Source: Verpa conica (lineage: Eukaryota > Ascomycota > Pezizomycetes > Pezizales > Morchellaceae). From it: 64,000 nt of DNA. Position numbers and translations under genes: made by a program. Under the pieces are notes generated by a model that saw only the letters and a list, made by a program, of their open reading frames with translations, searched no databases and had not been told where the DNA came from. Position 1 is the first letter of the stretch. Every line of letters starts with the position of its first letter. This document shows, piece after piece, positions 12,240 to 21,949 of this stretch. The stretch covers positions 1,178,001-1,242,000 of the forward strand of contig JAUFSD010000011.1 of assembly GCA_033030425.1 (NCBI GenBank). Direction: 5' to 3'.

Positions 12240-12965
12240 TTACTCCATTCCAACTGCCCAAAACGCCTTCGACAGTTCCAAATGCTTAGTCACCAACTCT
12301 TTCGCCTCGTCTTCTCTCCACCCTGTTTCACCGGCCTCACTCCTAATTTTAAACACCTCGTCATCCAACACCTTTACACAATTCACTATCCCCTCATTAT
12401 ACGGCACCAATACCACGCTTTCCGCCGAATCCTTGATCCCCATCGCATCAACAAACCCCTCCGCCTCCACCGTGAATACTGCTAATAACGACCCCCAATG
12501 GTAATTCTCTTCCGCACTTATGATCCGGCCCGTATACTCCATCAAATCCCCCACCGGTCTCGCAGCATGCGGTGCCATTTCTGAACGCAGCGTCTCAGAG
12601 TCGACTGTGGCCTCCTTCTCCCACTCCCCTTGGGGTTCCTGAAACGGGGGCAGTGTGACCCCCTGCGTGTCTGCTCTGGCTTTGAGTGTAGTAGTGATTT
12701 CTAGGAGATGTGTATAGAAGGGGACTAGACCCTCATTGCGAAGTCGGGTTTGAGAGGGTGGGACGATGGAGAGAAGTTTGGACAAGTAGTGGACACCCCA
12801 CCGATTGTAGAAGAGGTTGCCTATAAACCAGAGGTTGAAGTTAGAGGATGTAGGGGCGGGAGGGGCAGAGAGCTTGATTTTGTGTGGGGTGGCATTAGTC
12901 TGCGGGGATGCATTGAGAGACAATGCAAGTGTGACAGTTGAGGTTGACATTTGGAGTTTTTGCAA
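12240..12965 (-). CDS. Unrecognised 241-aa protein, helix-rich
   Basis: A single uninterrupted frame of 241 aa; a second Met at residue 6 is an equally good start. I do not recognise the family. The first 45 residues are rich in Thr, Ser, Asn and Pro and look disordered. After that come several predicted amphipathic helices with conserved-looking blocks such as NLWFIGNLFYNRWGVHYLSK and SAEENYHWGSLLAVF. There is no clear signal peptide or membrane segment. The helical, acidic C-terminus could suit a heme-oxygenase/TENA-like bundle, but that is only an impression. It converges with the NLR gene, about 970 bp away. Confidence 0.55.
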   Translation of the reverse strand: MQKLQMSTSTVTLALSLNASPQTNATPHKIKLSAPPAPTSSNFNLWFIGNLFYNRWGVHYLSKLLSIVPPSQTRLRNEGLVPFYTHLLEITTTLKARADTQGVTLPPFQEPQGEWEKEATVDSETLRSEMAPHAARPVGDLMEYTGRIISAEENYHWGSLLAVFTVEAEGFVDAMGIKDSAESVVLVPYNEGIVNCVKVLDDEVFKIRSEAGETGWREDEAKELVTKHLELSKAFWAVGME

Positions 12966-14652
12966 CGGGTTAGAGAGCGCTGGGGGAGCATGAGCTCTAC
13001 TGTTTTATAAGAGTCTGGGAAATGCGCTATAGGAATGGTGCTCGCTAAAAAATAAGCGCCACTCTGCGTGTAGACTAGAAGGGAAACATAAATCCCAGCA
13101 TATAAGGCTTACATTTGTGACAGCCAGGGAAATGATACCCAACAATTGTAGAGATTTACAGAGCGATTTAAGCCTACATACAAGCACATACTCAAGGAGC
13201 CCATCTCATTCTGTTGTGGGGTAGTCTGGTTTAGAATCGAACCCTCGGGTCCAGCCACTTGATATGTGAGATGTTTTATCTCGATAAAAAACCGGTCAGT
13301 CGAAAGAAAAAGAAAAAACAAAGTTACAGAGCATTGAGGCTTTTATTGATCTGAGATCACTGTGCGAATCGGAGAAACGTCGTTACACCAAAAATCGGAG
13401 TTGTCATAATTATATGTTTGTAAACCACACTTTCAGATATGTGGCGTGGAATAAAGACCAGTCAGTTAGCACGTGTTTGAGAAGCGGTAAGCGTTTGTGA
13501 AAAAGTATCCCTTATATCGGAAACCTACGATCAGCGGCAATATGCAGAGTCTTTAGTTGGGTAGTTGACATGTGATCTTCTAGCGAGTGATCTACCATGA
13601 TGTTTATATGGTTTTTTAGCGGCTGGTTAGCCATCGGCGCCGCTATATTTTAATTATTGCTTGTGTGATAAAGGGCCTATAGGTCTTTATCAATTTCATT
13701 TTAGGGTATCTACATCTATATGTATTACGGCTATATACTTTAATATATGTTGGCTGCATAAGCATACTGCCCTGGCGCCAAGGAATGCAGTCAGGCACGA
13801 CGACAATCAAGATATCGAGAATGATCGCAGCGACAAGAATTAGGTAAATAAATATTTAGCAACGAAAGATGACACTAATTACAGTATAAATTTTCAGTAG
13901 AAAAAATACTCCCATCAAGTCCAGTACTCCTCGTTTACACTAACTGCTAAAAATCTCAAAGGCTAGTACAAGCCTAATCCACACCTTACAAAATCTAGTG
14001 AAATGCATCTAGAACATGGTACAGTAAAATGATCTTCCTAGCCACTCCTCCTCATGAATATAAAGTAACATAACTCCTTCAAGCTCTTGACATTTGCCCA
14101 ATGTAATGATTTCGATTCATTGCATCATGAAGTTTCCCGCGCACTGAACAAGCTTCCACAAATTACAGAGCCTATTAAATCACCATTATGTTTCAGGTGC
14201 GAATTGCGAAATAAACCACTTTTGGATATTCTACTGTTATGCGAGGGAACAAATAAAGGCCTTCCCGAAGCAAACACATCTAAGCATTAGCTTAAAGGGT
14301 AGGAAATCAATCGGTCCTGAATCCCCGGGGGGTTAGCCGCGGCGGGAAATCAAAGTTTTTAGTACTTCTCTTCCGTAAAAACCTGGCGGCTGGTGACTTA
14401 CTACTAAGCAGAGTATGTTACACCCCCGTGTTTGCTGCCGGACGATTCTCATTTGTTCCCTCGCATAGACTAGAATGAACAAAAATAAAGCCAGTTTCGT
14501 GGTGCACACCTAAAAATCATGATGAAAGAGGACTTGTAGAGTGCTTCCACCCCCAAAGCGTATAGAGCCCTGATATGAAATCCAGGTAGTTCTCCTAAGC
14601 AGAATACGCGTCTCCCAGGGCGGGCAGCAGCCCAGATCCTCCAGAGTCATCG
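12966..14652. other. Intergenic, no gene seen
   Basis: Only short frames without splice support or recognisable domains. AT-rich, no inverted-repeat element detected by eye. Confidence 0.5.
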
Positions 14653-15392
14653 TTACAATAGTCCTCCCAAATTTGAATCTAGGCATACGTATCCCTTTGA
14701 ATGATTATCGTTCTCCTCTCCGTAGGGTTTAATAGGCTGGTTACACCGTCCCCCCCCTCTTCCGCCCTGGCCTCTTCGCCAACTACTCATGCCTCTTCCC
14801 GCTACAAAAATATGCCGTTGTAGTTGCTTCACTTCTTGTTCCTTCAACAGCCCGTCATCTTCCCCTTGGCGCTCTGCCAAGCTTTTCCTTCTTCCGCGAT
14901 TCTGCTCTTCTTGGTCGTCCTTGCGATGCACCGGCCAGCCGTCTCGCATTTGCTACTCTCGCTTTTCACCCGAAGAAAGGGTCTTGAGTCTTTGACTGAA
15001 TCAAACGTGTTTTTGATGGGTCGGCCTCGCTTAACCACCAAACGCACTGGTGGGCGGCAGTCGTCATCGCGGTCGTCCTCAAGGCCGGATCTGCGCATTG
15101 AACGGTTGCAAGAGTTTCGTAATATGTTGCTCACCGAACTCCAAGATCTACGCCTAGAATCCCCGGGTTGCATGTACTTAATGAAATAAACAAAAAGAAG
15201 AAAAAGAAAAGTTCTGTACGCCAGCAGAACCCTAACCCTGAAAACGCTGCGGGGGTAACATCTATTTCCCCCCACTCGGTAAACCCCGGAGCTGTCCATG
15301 GTGGGGGAGGTAGTGACAATGATCCCCTGTTGCTTTGTCGACGCGTCTTGGTGCAAATTCGCGAATCTAGGCAATAATCTTGTCGTGGTCAT
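14653..15392 (-). other. Possible decayed coding region with AT-hook-like motif
   Basis: Two overlapping minus-strand frames are open here. One carries a KRGRP AT-hook core within a basic and acidic stretch; the other is charged and Gln/Glu-rich and ends in a Gly/Arg-rich segment. Neither resembles a complete known domain, and no single model joins them. A broken mobile-element or nucleic-acid-binding protein is possible. A telomere-like motif sits at 15228-15239. Confidence 0.25.
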
Positions 15393-16202
15393 CCGTTGCC
15401 AGTCGGGTTCGGTGTGGTTGGGGGCCGGATCGTCGGTTAAGATAGGGGGTTATGTTGGCAGACTATCGGGTGTCTGCAATATAAAGTTTATATCCAAGTC
15501 CCTCCTGGATAAACGTGTCTGGATCGGGTTTCTTGGTTTATACTGAGCCGAAGAGCCGGGTGGTAATAGGGTTGTCTGGCTGTAGATTCGTGCACAGGGT
15601 TTGGTGATGGTAGGGTCGGCAAGGACGTGGTATATGTAGCCGGCTAGGACTCGTTTTTTGCTGACTGAAGGAATAATCCAATCAACGAGATCTACGCAAT
15701 CCCCATAAATATCTATTAGAAAATTCTAAAAGCTGCATATTAGAAAAGGAGGTTACTAACAGTGAAACTAAAGTTTGGTCCTCTAGGGTTCTTGGCAGAC
15801 ACGAGCTGCTAAGGTGGACCACTGATGATTTAAGGTATCTATATTTTGTTACTATTAATTTGTCAATATGGGCTACTAAGAGGCATACCTGGGTAAATTC
15901 TCTTTCGTACGCCGTTAGGTTGAGATTATGGAGTACCTGCTGGTAGCTAAAGCTACCCTGGTGTTGGGTACCCCTCGACGTGTTTGGTGATTTTAGGTGA
16001 TTTAGAGTGAATATGAGATGAAGCCAGGCTGTAATCTGGCCTTAAGTCTAGTTCCGAGCCAACCCACTCGGCCATGGTCTAGGGCTCTGGGGGGGGACCA
16101 TAAATATATAGGATTGTAGGTAGTACAAGGCCGGTTGTAGGCAGAATGGGGAATATCGAGCCTGAGTGACGAAAAGTCCGAAAGTGGTGAGGGCGCGACC
16201 GG
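15393..16202. other. Intergenic, no gene seen
   Basis: Nothing convincing except a Leu-tRNA-like 5' half on the minus strand near 16021-16082, which has an A-box-like TGGCCGAGTGG but no B box or closing acceptor stem. Confidence 0.45.
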
Positions 16203-16619
16203 TCAGAGCCCTTGGTAGCTGCCTTTGTGCGGGCAGTTCCGCTGTGCGTGACTTGGCTTTCCTTCCTTAAATGACAGATCAGACAGTAGATAAGAGAGAT
16301 CAGCAGCTTCTGGAATCGATAACCGAGTCTTAGCAAGGTCTAATCCACGGATTGGCAGGTCTTCTATTGGGAGAAGCGGGGTACTGGCCACGAGCAAGGG
16401 TTTGCTGGACGGGAAGGTCCTCCATGCATTCCTCCCGTAAAGCAGATCAGATATTAGCCGTGCGGTCCATCCCCACCTCGTATAGATAAGCTGCACGGTG
16501 GGGGCGTTATTGGCTATCCTATTAACCCGGTATGAAAGATGGCGGGAGAGCCGCTGGAGGTTGGCAGCCACGTGGAGAGAAGCTCTTGCCAAGTGGATTA
16601 TGTCAGCTACTAATCGCAT
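16203..16619 (-). CDS. Hypothetical protein, 138 aa (weak)
   Basis: An open frame of 138 aa begins 58 bp from the start of the plus-strand gene at 16677 and runs divergently. The N-terminal half is basic and helical; no domain is recognised. It overlaps antisense frames that are also open, so it may be chance or part of a mobile element. Confidence 0.25.
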   Translation of the reverse strand: MRLVADIIHLARASLHVAANLQRLSRHLSYRVNRIANNAPTVQLIYTRWGWTARLISDLLYGRNAWRTFPSSKPLLVASTPLLPIEDLPIRGLDLAKTRLSIPEAADLSYLLSDLSFKEGKPSHAQRNCPHKGSYQGL

Positions 16620-16676
16620 CCCTTACCTAGCCTTGCCCATCCCTGGTCTCTCCTTACCACCCCTCATCTCACCAGA

Positions 16677-17230
16677 ATGGAAGCAACACCCGTCCCCGAA
16701 CATGGAGAGCCAGCCCGTAAACCTGAGGGGCCAATCTCCGAACCCGAGGAGACAACCACCGGACCGAAAGAGCTACCCACCGGGCAGACCACAAGTCCGA
16801 ACCAGCCAACCCCTGAACCTAAAGAACCCAAAAAACCAATACCAAAACCGGCTCGACTATACCAGCAGAAGCCTGCAGACATTTACTCCCTTGTGAAAAT
16901 TCCACACAGCGAGAGGCTCGCAATATTAGAAAGTCCGAAACGCCCTAGTGCTTATAATATCCCGGCGAATACAGCTAACGTACTACCCGGATCTCCCCAG
17001 GAGTCAAAGAAATATACAAAGAGCTTGGCCTAAAAGACATAAAGGAGGCCTGGCGGAACCTGCCACAAGATCTCCAAAAGGATGCAATGACTAGCTTTGC
17101 AGATTCTTATCCCCACGTTGCCAGCCGATGCGAAGAAAATTGGTTCGCATCGTATGTATTTTATCGGCGGCATAAAACAAATCTGGATGAGCTTGCACGG
17201 GCACGAAAACGTAGTGCGTCGCTAACATAA
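16677..17230 (+). CDS. Hypothetical protein, Pro-rich N-terminus, helical C-terminus
   Basis: Exon 1 starts at ATG 16677. It encodes about 85 residues rich in Pro, Glu, Lys and Thr, then IYSLVKIPHSERLAI. Exon 2 (17001-17230) encodes a clearly protein-like helical tail (VKEIYKELGL, EAWRNLPQDL, ending ARKRSASLT). The two lie in different frames. They are joined by an intron with branch GCTAAC near 16974 and acceptor CCCCAG at 17000. Donors at 16948 (GTGCTT) or 16933 (GTCCGA) both keep phase. I do not recognise the family; a nuclear or mobile-element-derived protein is possible. Confidence 0.5.
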
Positions 17231-18411
17231 TAATTAACCCCCTACACCCAGATAGTACATGCTAACGTTCTCTCAGATAACTCGAAACCCCCAGATGATC
17301 AGCGTGCCTAGCCTCGGCGCTATACTATTATTATTTACTATTATCATTGCATTCTATTTAGTATTTTCGTCCAGTATCAGGATATCCCCTCCAAGCTAGT
17401 GATCCAGACACGGCGCCCGACTAGGCTCTGTCTATGTGGGTAGGAAGTGGGACAAGGTCACCTAGTCGAGGATAACAGATTATTTCATTGGGTACATTCC
17501 TGGATGAGGATAAGTTATAATAGTAAAAGATCAACCTTTCCTATTTCTCTGGCGGTCATATAGTCTTTAAGCAATACTACACTAGTGCTATAACGGTTGT
17601 TGCCGGTTTGTCTGCCGATAATCCTACATTTATTTATGTTACGTTCTACAACCCCGAGGAGCGAATTTTGAATAGGGCTGAGATGTAAAGGAGGTATAGT
17701 GCTTACGATATTAGGTTCCGGCCTGGGATCGAGTATGCATTGGCTTCGCAAAGATTATAAGACGAGGATGTTCAAACAGGGTGTTTTATAAAAAGATGAC
17801 TCGGTATTGCTCTCAAATAATTTATCACTAGCGCACCCTTAACTATAATATGCTAGGGATAATTAACACTATTATCATAAGAGAATGGCGGTGCTGTACG
17901 TGGTAGTTGCGGCTACACGGGATCCTCATTTAATGACTAAGCAAGTAGCTCAACTAAACCTAACCCTATATGCTGATAGCTCGGAGGGATGAATTCCGGG
18001 AGTAGTTCTATTCATCTTTGCAGCTCCGTTAAATAGATACCTTAGAATCTACAGAGAATATATCCCAGGTGATCCGGTACAGCTATTACGCCTAGCTTGG
18101 CCTAGAATATAGTACCATTAAAGGAAGGACGACTAGCGTCTGATTAGACTGGCCTCTCCTGTGGTATCAGGTGATATAGTTACAGTGTGACCATCATTGC
18201 TGGAAATAACCAATAGGGGATAGCCTTGGCAAACTACTACTGCTAAGATCTACTTAATAACCATAGTGGTACTGAGATCTCTGGTAAAGACTCCTAAGTA
18301 TATGATTACAAACCATGCTTGAGAAAACTTTTTTTTTCTAGCTCATTGCAAGTTACATACAACCACAGGCTAAGGTACTATCTATAATCATTGAGAGAAA
18401 AAAAGGTACTA
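17231..18411. other. Intergenic, no gene seen
   Basis: Short frames only. A telomere-like AAACCTAACCCTA lies at 17956-17968. Confidence 0.5.
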
Positions 18412-18586
18412 CATTGAAATCACCCTATAAGGGATCGGGTTATAAGGATATTCACCGTATAAGGGTACGCATTCCCGTCCCCGACAGGCATTATTTTGTA
18501 CATAGTGGGCCTTATCTATAGGAGTATTCGTCCTATAAGTATATGGCATTGCTCCAACTTCATATCCTTATAGGGAGATCATTCTG
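18412..18586. mobile_element. MITE (family B), copy 1, 175 bp
   Basis: It is flanked by TA on both sides. The left end reads CATTGAAATCACCCTATAAG and the right end is CTTATAGGGAGATCATTCTG. It shares the CCCTATAAG/CTTATAGGG inverted ends with copies at 32770-32921 and 57639-57812. TA duplications and C(A)..TG termini point to a Tc1/mariner-mobilised MITE. There is no coding capacity. Confidence 0.75.
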
Positions 18587-19020
18587 TATATACACTCACT
18601 CACGTACGTAATTTTAAAATAAAATATCATGTGTAACGTAAAAAGATGTATATAAAACCCATATGCAGGCAGACGCATAGCCAAGCATATGTATTCCTTA
18701 TTAAGTAGCCAAAATCCTCTACTATACTCCAGAAAATTTATTTATTTACATCCCTAGACCCCATCTGTACTCCCGACCTTCCCCACGGCATCCTTATTCA
18801 TGATATCCCCTGCATTGGCCAACACTTTCTATATTTTGACTCCCATCCAACTCCTTCCTTGACATGCAACACCACAACTGGCACGGCACTTCCTAGCGCA
18901 GCTTGGGGCTCCTTCCGATCTTGACGGACTAGGTGGCGCTCCGGTGGAATGAAGTGGGCATCTTAGGTGTGATGCCCTTAGGACACCAAAAAAGGGCCAT
19001 GAGACACTAAACCCTACATA
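18587..19020. other. Intergenic, 3' side of membrane-protein gene
   Basis: No gene seen; presumably includes the 3' UTR of the minus-strand gene that follows. Confidence 0.5.
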
Positions 19021-20454
19021 CTAGTGTGGCCAATAATCAATCCATTGGGGAGTCATATATGACCCCTTAGGAAGATCACGCATACTTATAAAGGACTCTA
19101 CTGTCAAAAATAAGATACAGAGGCAATAAAGGCCCGCCAAAAGCCAGGACAAATCAAATATGCACCGATGCATTAAATACGAGAGTGGGGAGTTTGGGGT
19201 TGGCGCATATTTAGCAGAGCGATGTTCCCGAACTGGTAATGCTGTCTCTACACCCTCGTAGCCATCTGATCTCAGTCCATTCCCTGAGCAGATTGCCTCT
19301 CTCTCTTCCTTCAACCTGTTCCATATGTATTTCATAAGACTCCCTCCGTCATAGAAGCGCATTTCCCACATTGCACAAACGAAGCGACTCTCGTAACCGT
19401 AGGTGACGACAATGAGAGCGTAGACCACAGAACCAACGCAGATTGATACGGAGGATATTTGCCACAGTAGGTGTTCTGTGCGGGAGGGGAAATAGTTTGA
19501 CCAGGCGACCAGGTGACAGGCACCGTTGAAGGTGATTAGAATTCCGACAAAAAACATGTTCTTATGACCTCTGCCGCTGGTGCTGCCATATATCAATAGA
19601 TCGTAGAAAGCCTTCGCGGTGATGCGTAAGAAGCCTGGCCGGGTTCGTTCGGTGACAATGTGATATCTTCGGAATAGAGAGCTCTCGTCAGAGGGTTTAG
19701 TCGCTGGCTTGTATCCTTGTATCTTAATCTGTATAGGCTCATTGACGTCCAAGGGCTTACGCCACCAGAATGCATAGGAGACTACCGCGCATATAACTTG
19801 TATTGCCACATGGATCTCGATCAACGTAACTGGTAAGCAGGCAGATTTCCGCGCAATACACTGAACAATAAACCAGCTTGCCTGAATGAAGACTAGCAGT
19901 TTTGTAAGGTTGTTTGCTTTTCCTTTATCGATGATGTCTCTCTTATCGAAAGCGTCTATAGGGATCCGACCAAGACCTAAGTATTTCTTAAACCCCCGAG
20001 GCGTTAAAGTAGACGTGAAGTATAAATCATGTTTTTTCCCCTCAACTGTGAATCCCCCTACCGTGATTCCCCCCATCAATACGAAAAATCCACCCTCTAT
20101 ACCCATCCGATCCTCGCTACTCCCCGGCATAATCCCAAAGTGCTCGCACCATTTCAGATGAATTTTCCTTGCTTTGCGCCATTCGGCGAAGGAACAGAGC
20201 ATGATGACCTCCGGTATGAAAGCAGCAACTACCATCAAAATAATCTTGTAGGTTCTCCGGTCCTTGTCCGGTGAGTTTCGGAGAAGGACATTTGGATGTA
20301 CTGTTGTCCAAACGCAGATACCAAAGGTGACGACACAACTCCAGATCAGGCCAACTGTCCCACGTCCCCTTGGTTCTGGAAAAAATGCGGAGGTGTTATC
20401 AGTGCCATCTAAAGACGATCCAGCATAGGCTGTGCAGTTTCCAAAGAACCCCAT
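19021..20454 (-). CDS. Fungal multi-pass membrane protein, paralogue 1
   Basis: A single exon of 477 aa. The signature FFPEPRGRGTVGLIWSC starts near residue 24, followed by a membrane segment and VHPNV. Later blocks are DKGKANNLTKLL, IQASWFIVQCIARK, a helix ending FWWRKPLDVNEPI, and four or more C-terminal hydrophobic helices. This is a conserved but functionally uncharacterised fungal family that I recognise by pattern only. It is a clear paralogue of the protein at 25439-27247 on the opposite strand. It lacks that protein's signal peptide and about 150-aa insertion. A 22-nt homopolymer lies just upstream of the start codon, where an upstream exon cannot be excluded. Confidence 0.8.
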   Translation of the reverse strand: MGFFGNCTAYAGSSLDGTDNTSAFFPEPRGRGTVGLIWSCVVTFGICVWTTVHPNVLLRNSPDKDRRTYKIILMVVAAFIPEVIMLCSFAEWRKARKIHLKWCEHFGIMPGSSEDRMGIEGGFFVLMGGITVGGFTVEGKKHDLYFTSTLTPRGFKKYLGLGRIPIDAFDKRDIIDKGKANNLTKLLVFIQASWFIVQCIARKSACLPVTLIEIHVAIQVICAVVSYAFWWRKPLDVNEPIQIKIQGYKPATKPSDESSLFRRYHIVTERTRPGFLRITAKAFYDLLIYGSTSGRGHKNMFFVGILITFNGACHLVAWSNYFPSRTEHLLWQISSVSICVGSVVYALIVVTYGYESRFVCAMWEMRFYDGGSLMKYIWNRLKEEREAICSGNGLRSDGYEGVETALPVREHRSAKYAPTPNSPLSYLMHRCIFDLSWLLAGLYCLCILFLTVESFISMRDLPKGSYMTPQWIDYWPH

Positions 20455-20466
20455 CCCTGAACTTGC

Positions 20467-20488
20467 AAAAAAAAAAAAAAAAAAAAAA
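20467..20488 (+). repeat. A(22) homopolymer
   Basis: Twenty-two consecutive A residues, equal to a poly-T tract 13 bp upstream of the ATG of the minus-strand gene. It may be a poly-T promoter element or a slippage-prone site. Confidence 0.9.
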
Positions 20489-21804
20489 CTGGTAGTGTTC
20501 TAGAAGTAAATCGCTTGGGGTGCAGGGTCTAATTATACTGGTGTCAGATATTTGACTTCTTTATAGATTGCTTGGTAGGACGAATATTCCGCTCTCGATC
20601 CGGAATAGTCGTTCTAGGGCCTAAGGTTGGGTATGGTCTAGCTGCATTAGCCTTCGGACTAGATCTTTTCCCGGTGACTTTTGTACCTACCCACTTGAAC
20701 TATTACCCTGCCGGGACTGACAAGTCGTGTACCCTTTAGTATCGGTCTGCGGAAGTGTATCTTGAACGTGCGGACTAGCGCCCGAGTGTGTGGACTGGTA
20801 TTCGGGTGTGTAGTAGCTAGCGTTCGTATGAATAGGATGGCCCAAAGCAGGTTCTATATTCGTGAAGGGTCAACTTTGTGATCGTAATAGGTAACACCAT
20901 AGACTAAGTTACAAACCCCAGTTGCTGAATCAAAGGGACTACTGCTGCTGCTGTGTATAATCGATGAACAAACAAAGATGGATATTATCTTTGCAGCACC
21001 CGTAACCCAAGTCGTTTTCTCTCGTTTTTAGGAGATATCCGTCGACAAAGTAGCGGGTGTACAAACGTTGAAGAACTGAGGTTGGCTTTGTTGTTTTGAG
21101 TCCGTTTTCCAGGTAAGGGGACTGACTGGTGGTGTTGTATGCGATAGCGAAAAGCTGAATGTCTTCATGAGACCAACTGTTATAGGGGGCCCGAAGAAAT
21201 CGGGGGGTAATCGATTCACATTATGAAACGTGTCGGGAAATCCCTTCAAACGGCCCCTTTTAACACACCTACAGCCTCCGGAAAGATTGTTGTGGAAAAA
21301 AGAAATAGTGAGCAGGGGTGCTATGGCCAATCCCCACTGCCACGATCTTCGCTGAGAGCATGAAAGACCAATAAACTTGCGAATCCCGAACCCCATATTT
21401 CTACTAATCTTTCCGGAGGCTGTAACTTATCTGCGCCTTGTAGGGCTCTGGGAGTTGGTGGGGAGTTATCTGGGCCCTGAAGCGGGGGTTGTTCTACAAG
21501 CTTTGGAACCGCCCTAAGACGAGGGGTAGCCTTGTTGGCAGACCTTTCCCCAAGGCGGCTAATTTGTTGGGCTACCACAGCAAAGAAAAAGTGCCTGCGT
21601 ACCCATGCCAAATATTCATCACCTAAAATATAAGGAAGCGAATCTCTTCCCGCAGAGAGTCTGTTTTCTATCTTAGTGATGCCTGCATAGATTGCATAGC
21701 CCATGCACGAAGGCTGTGCTCAGTAAGAATGAACCTTATCAGCATGAGATCGTCACATGACGTAATCCCTGTCACATGACCCATTGATCTATCATTTCTA
21801 TCTA
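20489..21804. other. Intergenic with short repeats
   Basis: No gene supported. A diverged tandem pair of about 20 bp lies near 20770-20815 (units ending CCCGAGTGTG and TTCGGGTGTG). A 20-bp inverted repeat (TACAGCCTCCGGAAAGATT near 21269; complement near 21405-21425) encloses about 115 bp and may be a foldback element. Confidence 0.5.
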
Positions 21805-21949
21805 CAGTCGTTCACCTTCATGGAGAATACCCTCGTGTGGCGAACAGTGGTCTAAATAGGTAATGAATGACAGAACAAAATATTAGGGTTGGAGGTATAG
21901 ACCCTGTTCGCCACACGGAGGGTATTCGCCATGAGGGGGTGAATGACTG
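21805..21949. mobile_element. MITE (family C), 145 bp, TA-flanked
   Basis: It starts CAGTCGTTCACC and ends GGTGAATGACTG, with TA on both flanks (21803-21804 and 21950-21951). The inverted ends extend about 48 bp with a few mismatches and share ATGGCGAATACCCTC with the element in the NLR intron. There is no coding capacity; CAGT termini and TA targets fit Tc1/mariner mobilisation. Confidence 0.8.

Noticed and set aside
16021..16082. tRNA-Leu-like 5' half on the minus strand
   Set aside because: A-box-like TGGCCGAGTGG and a CTTAAG anticodon-loop-like segment are present, but no T arm, B box or closing acceptor stem follows.
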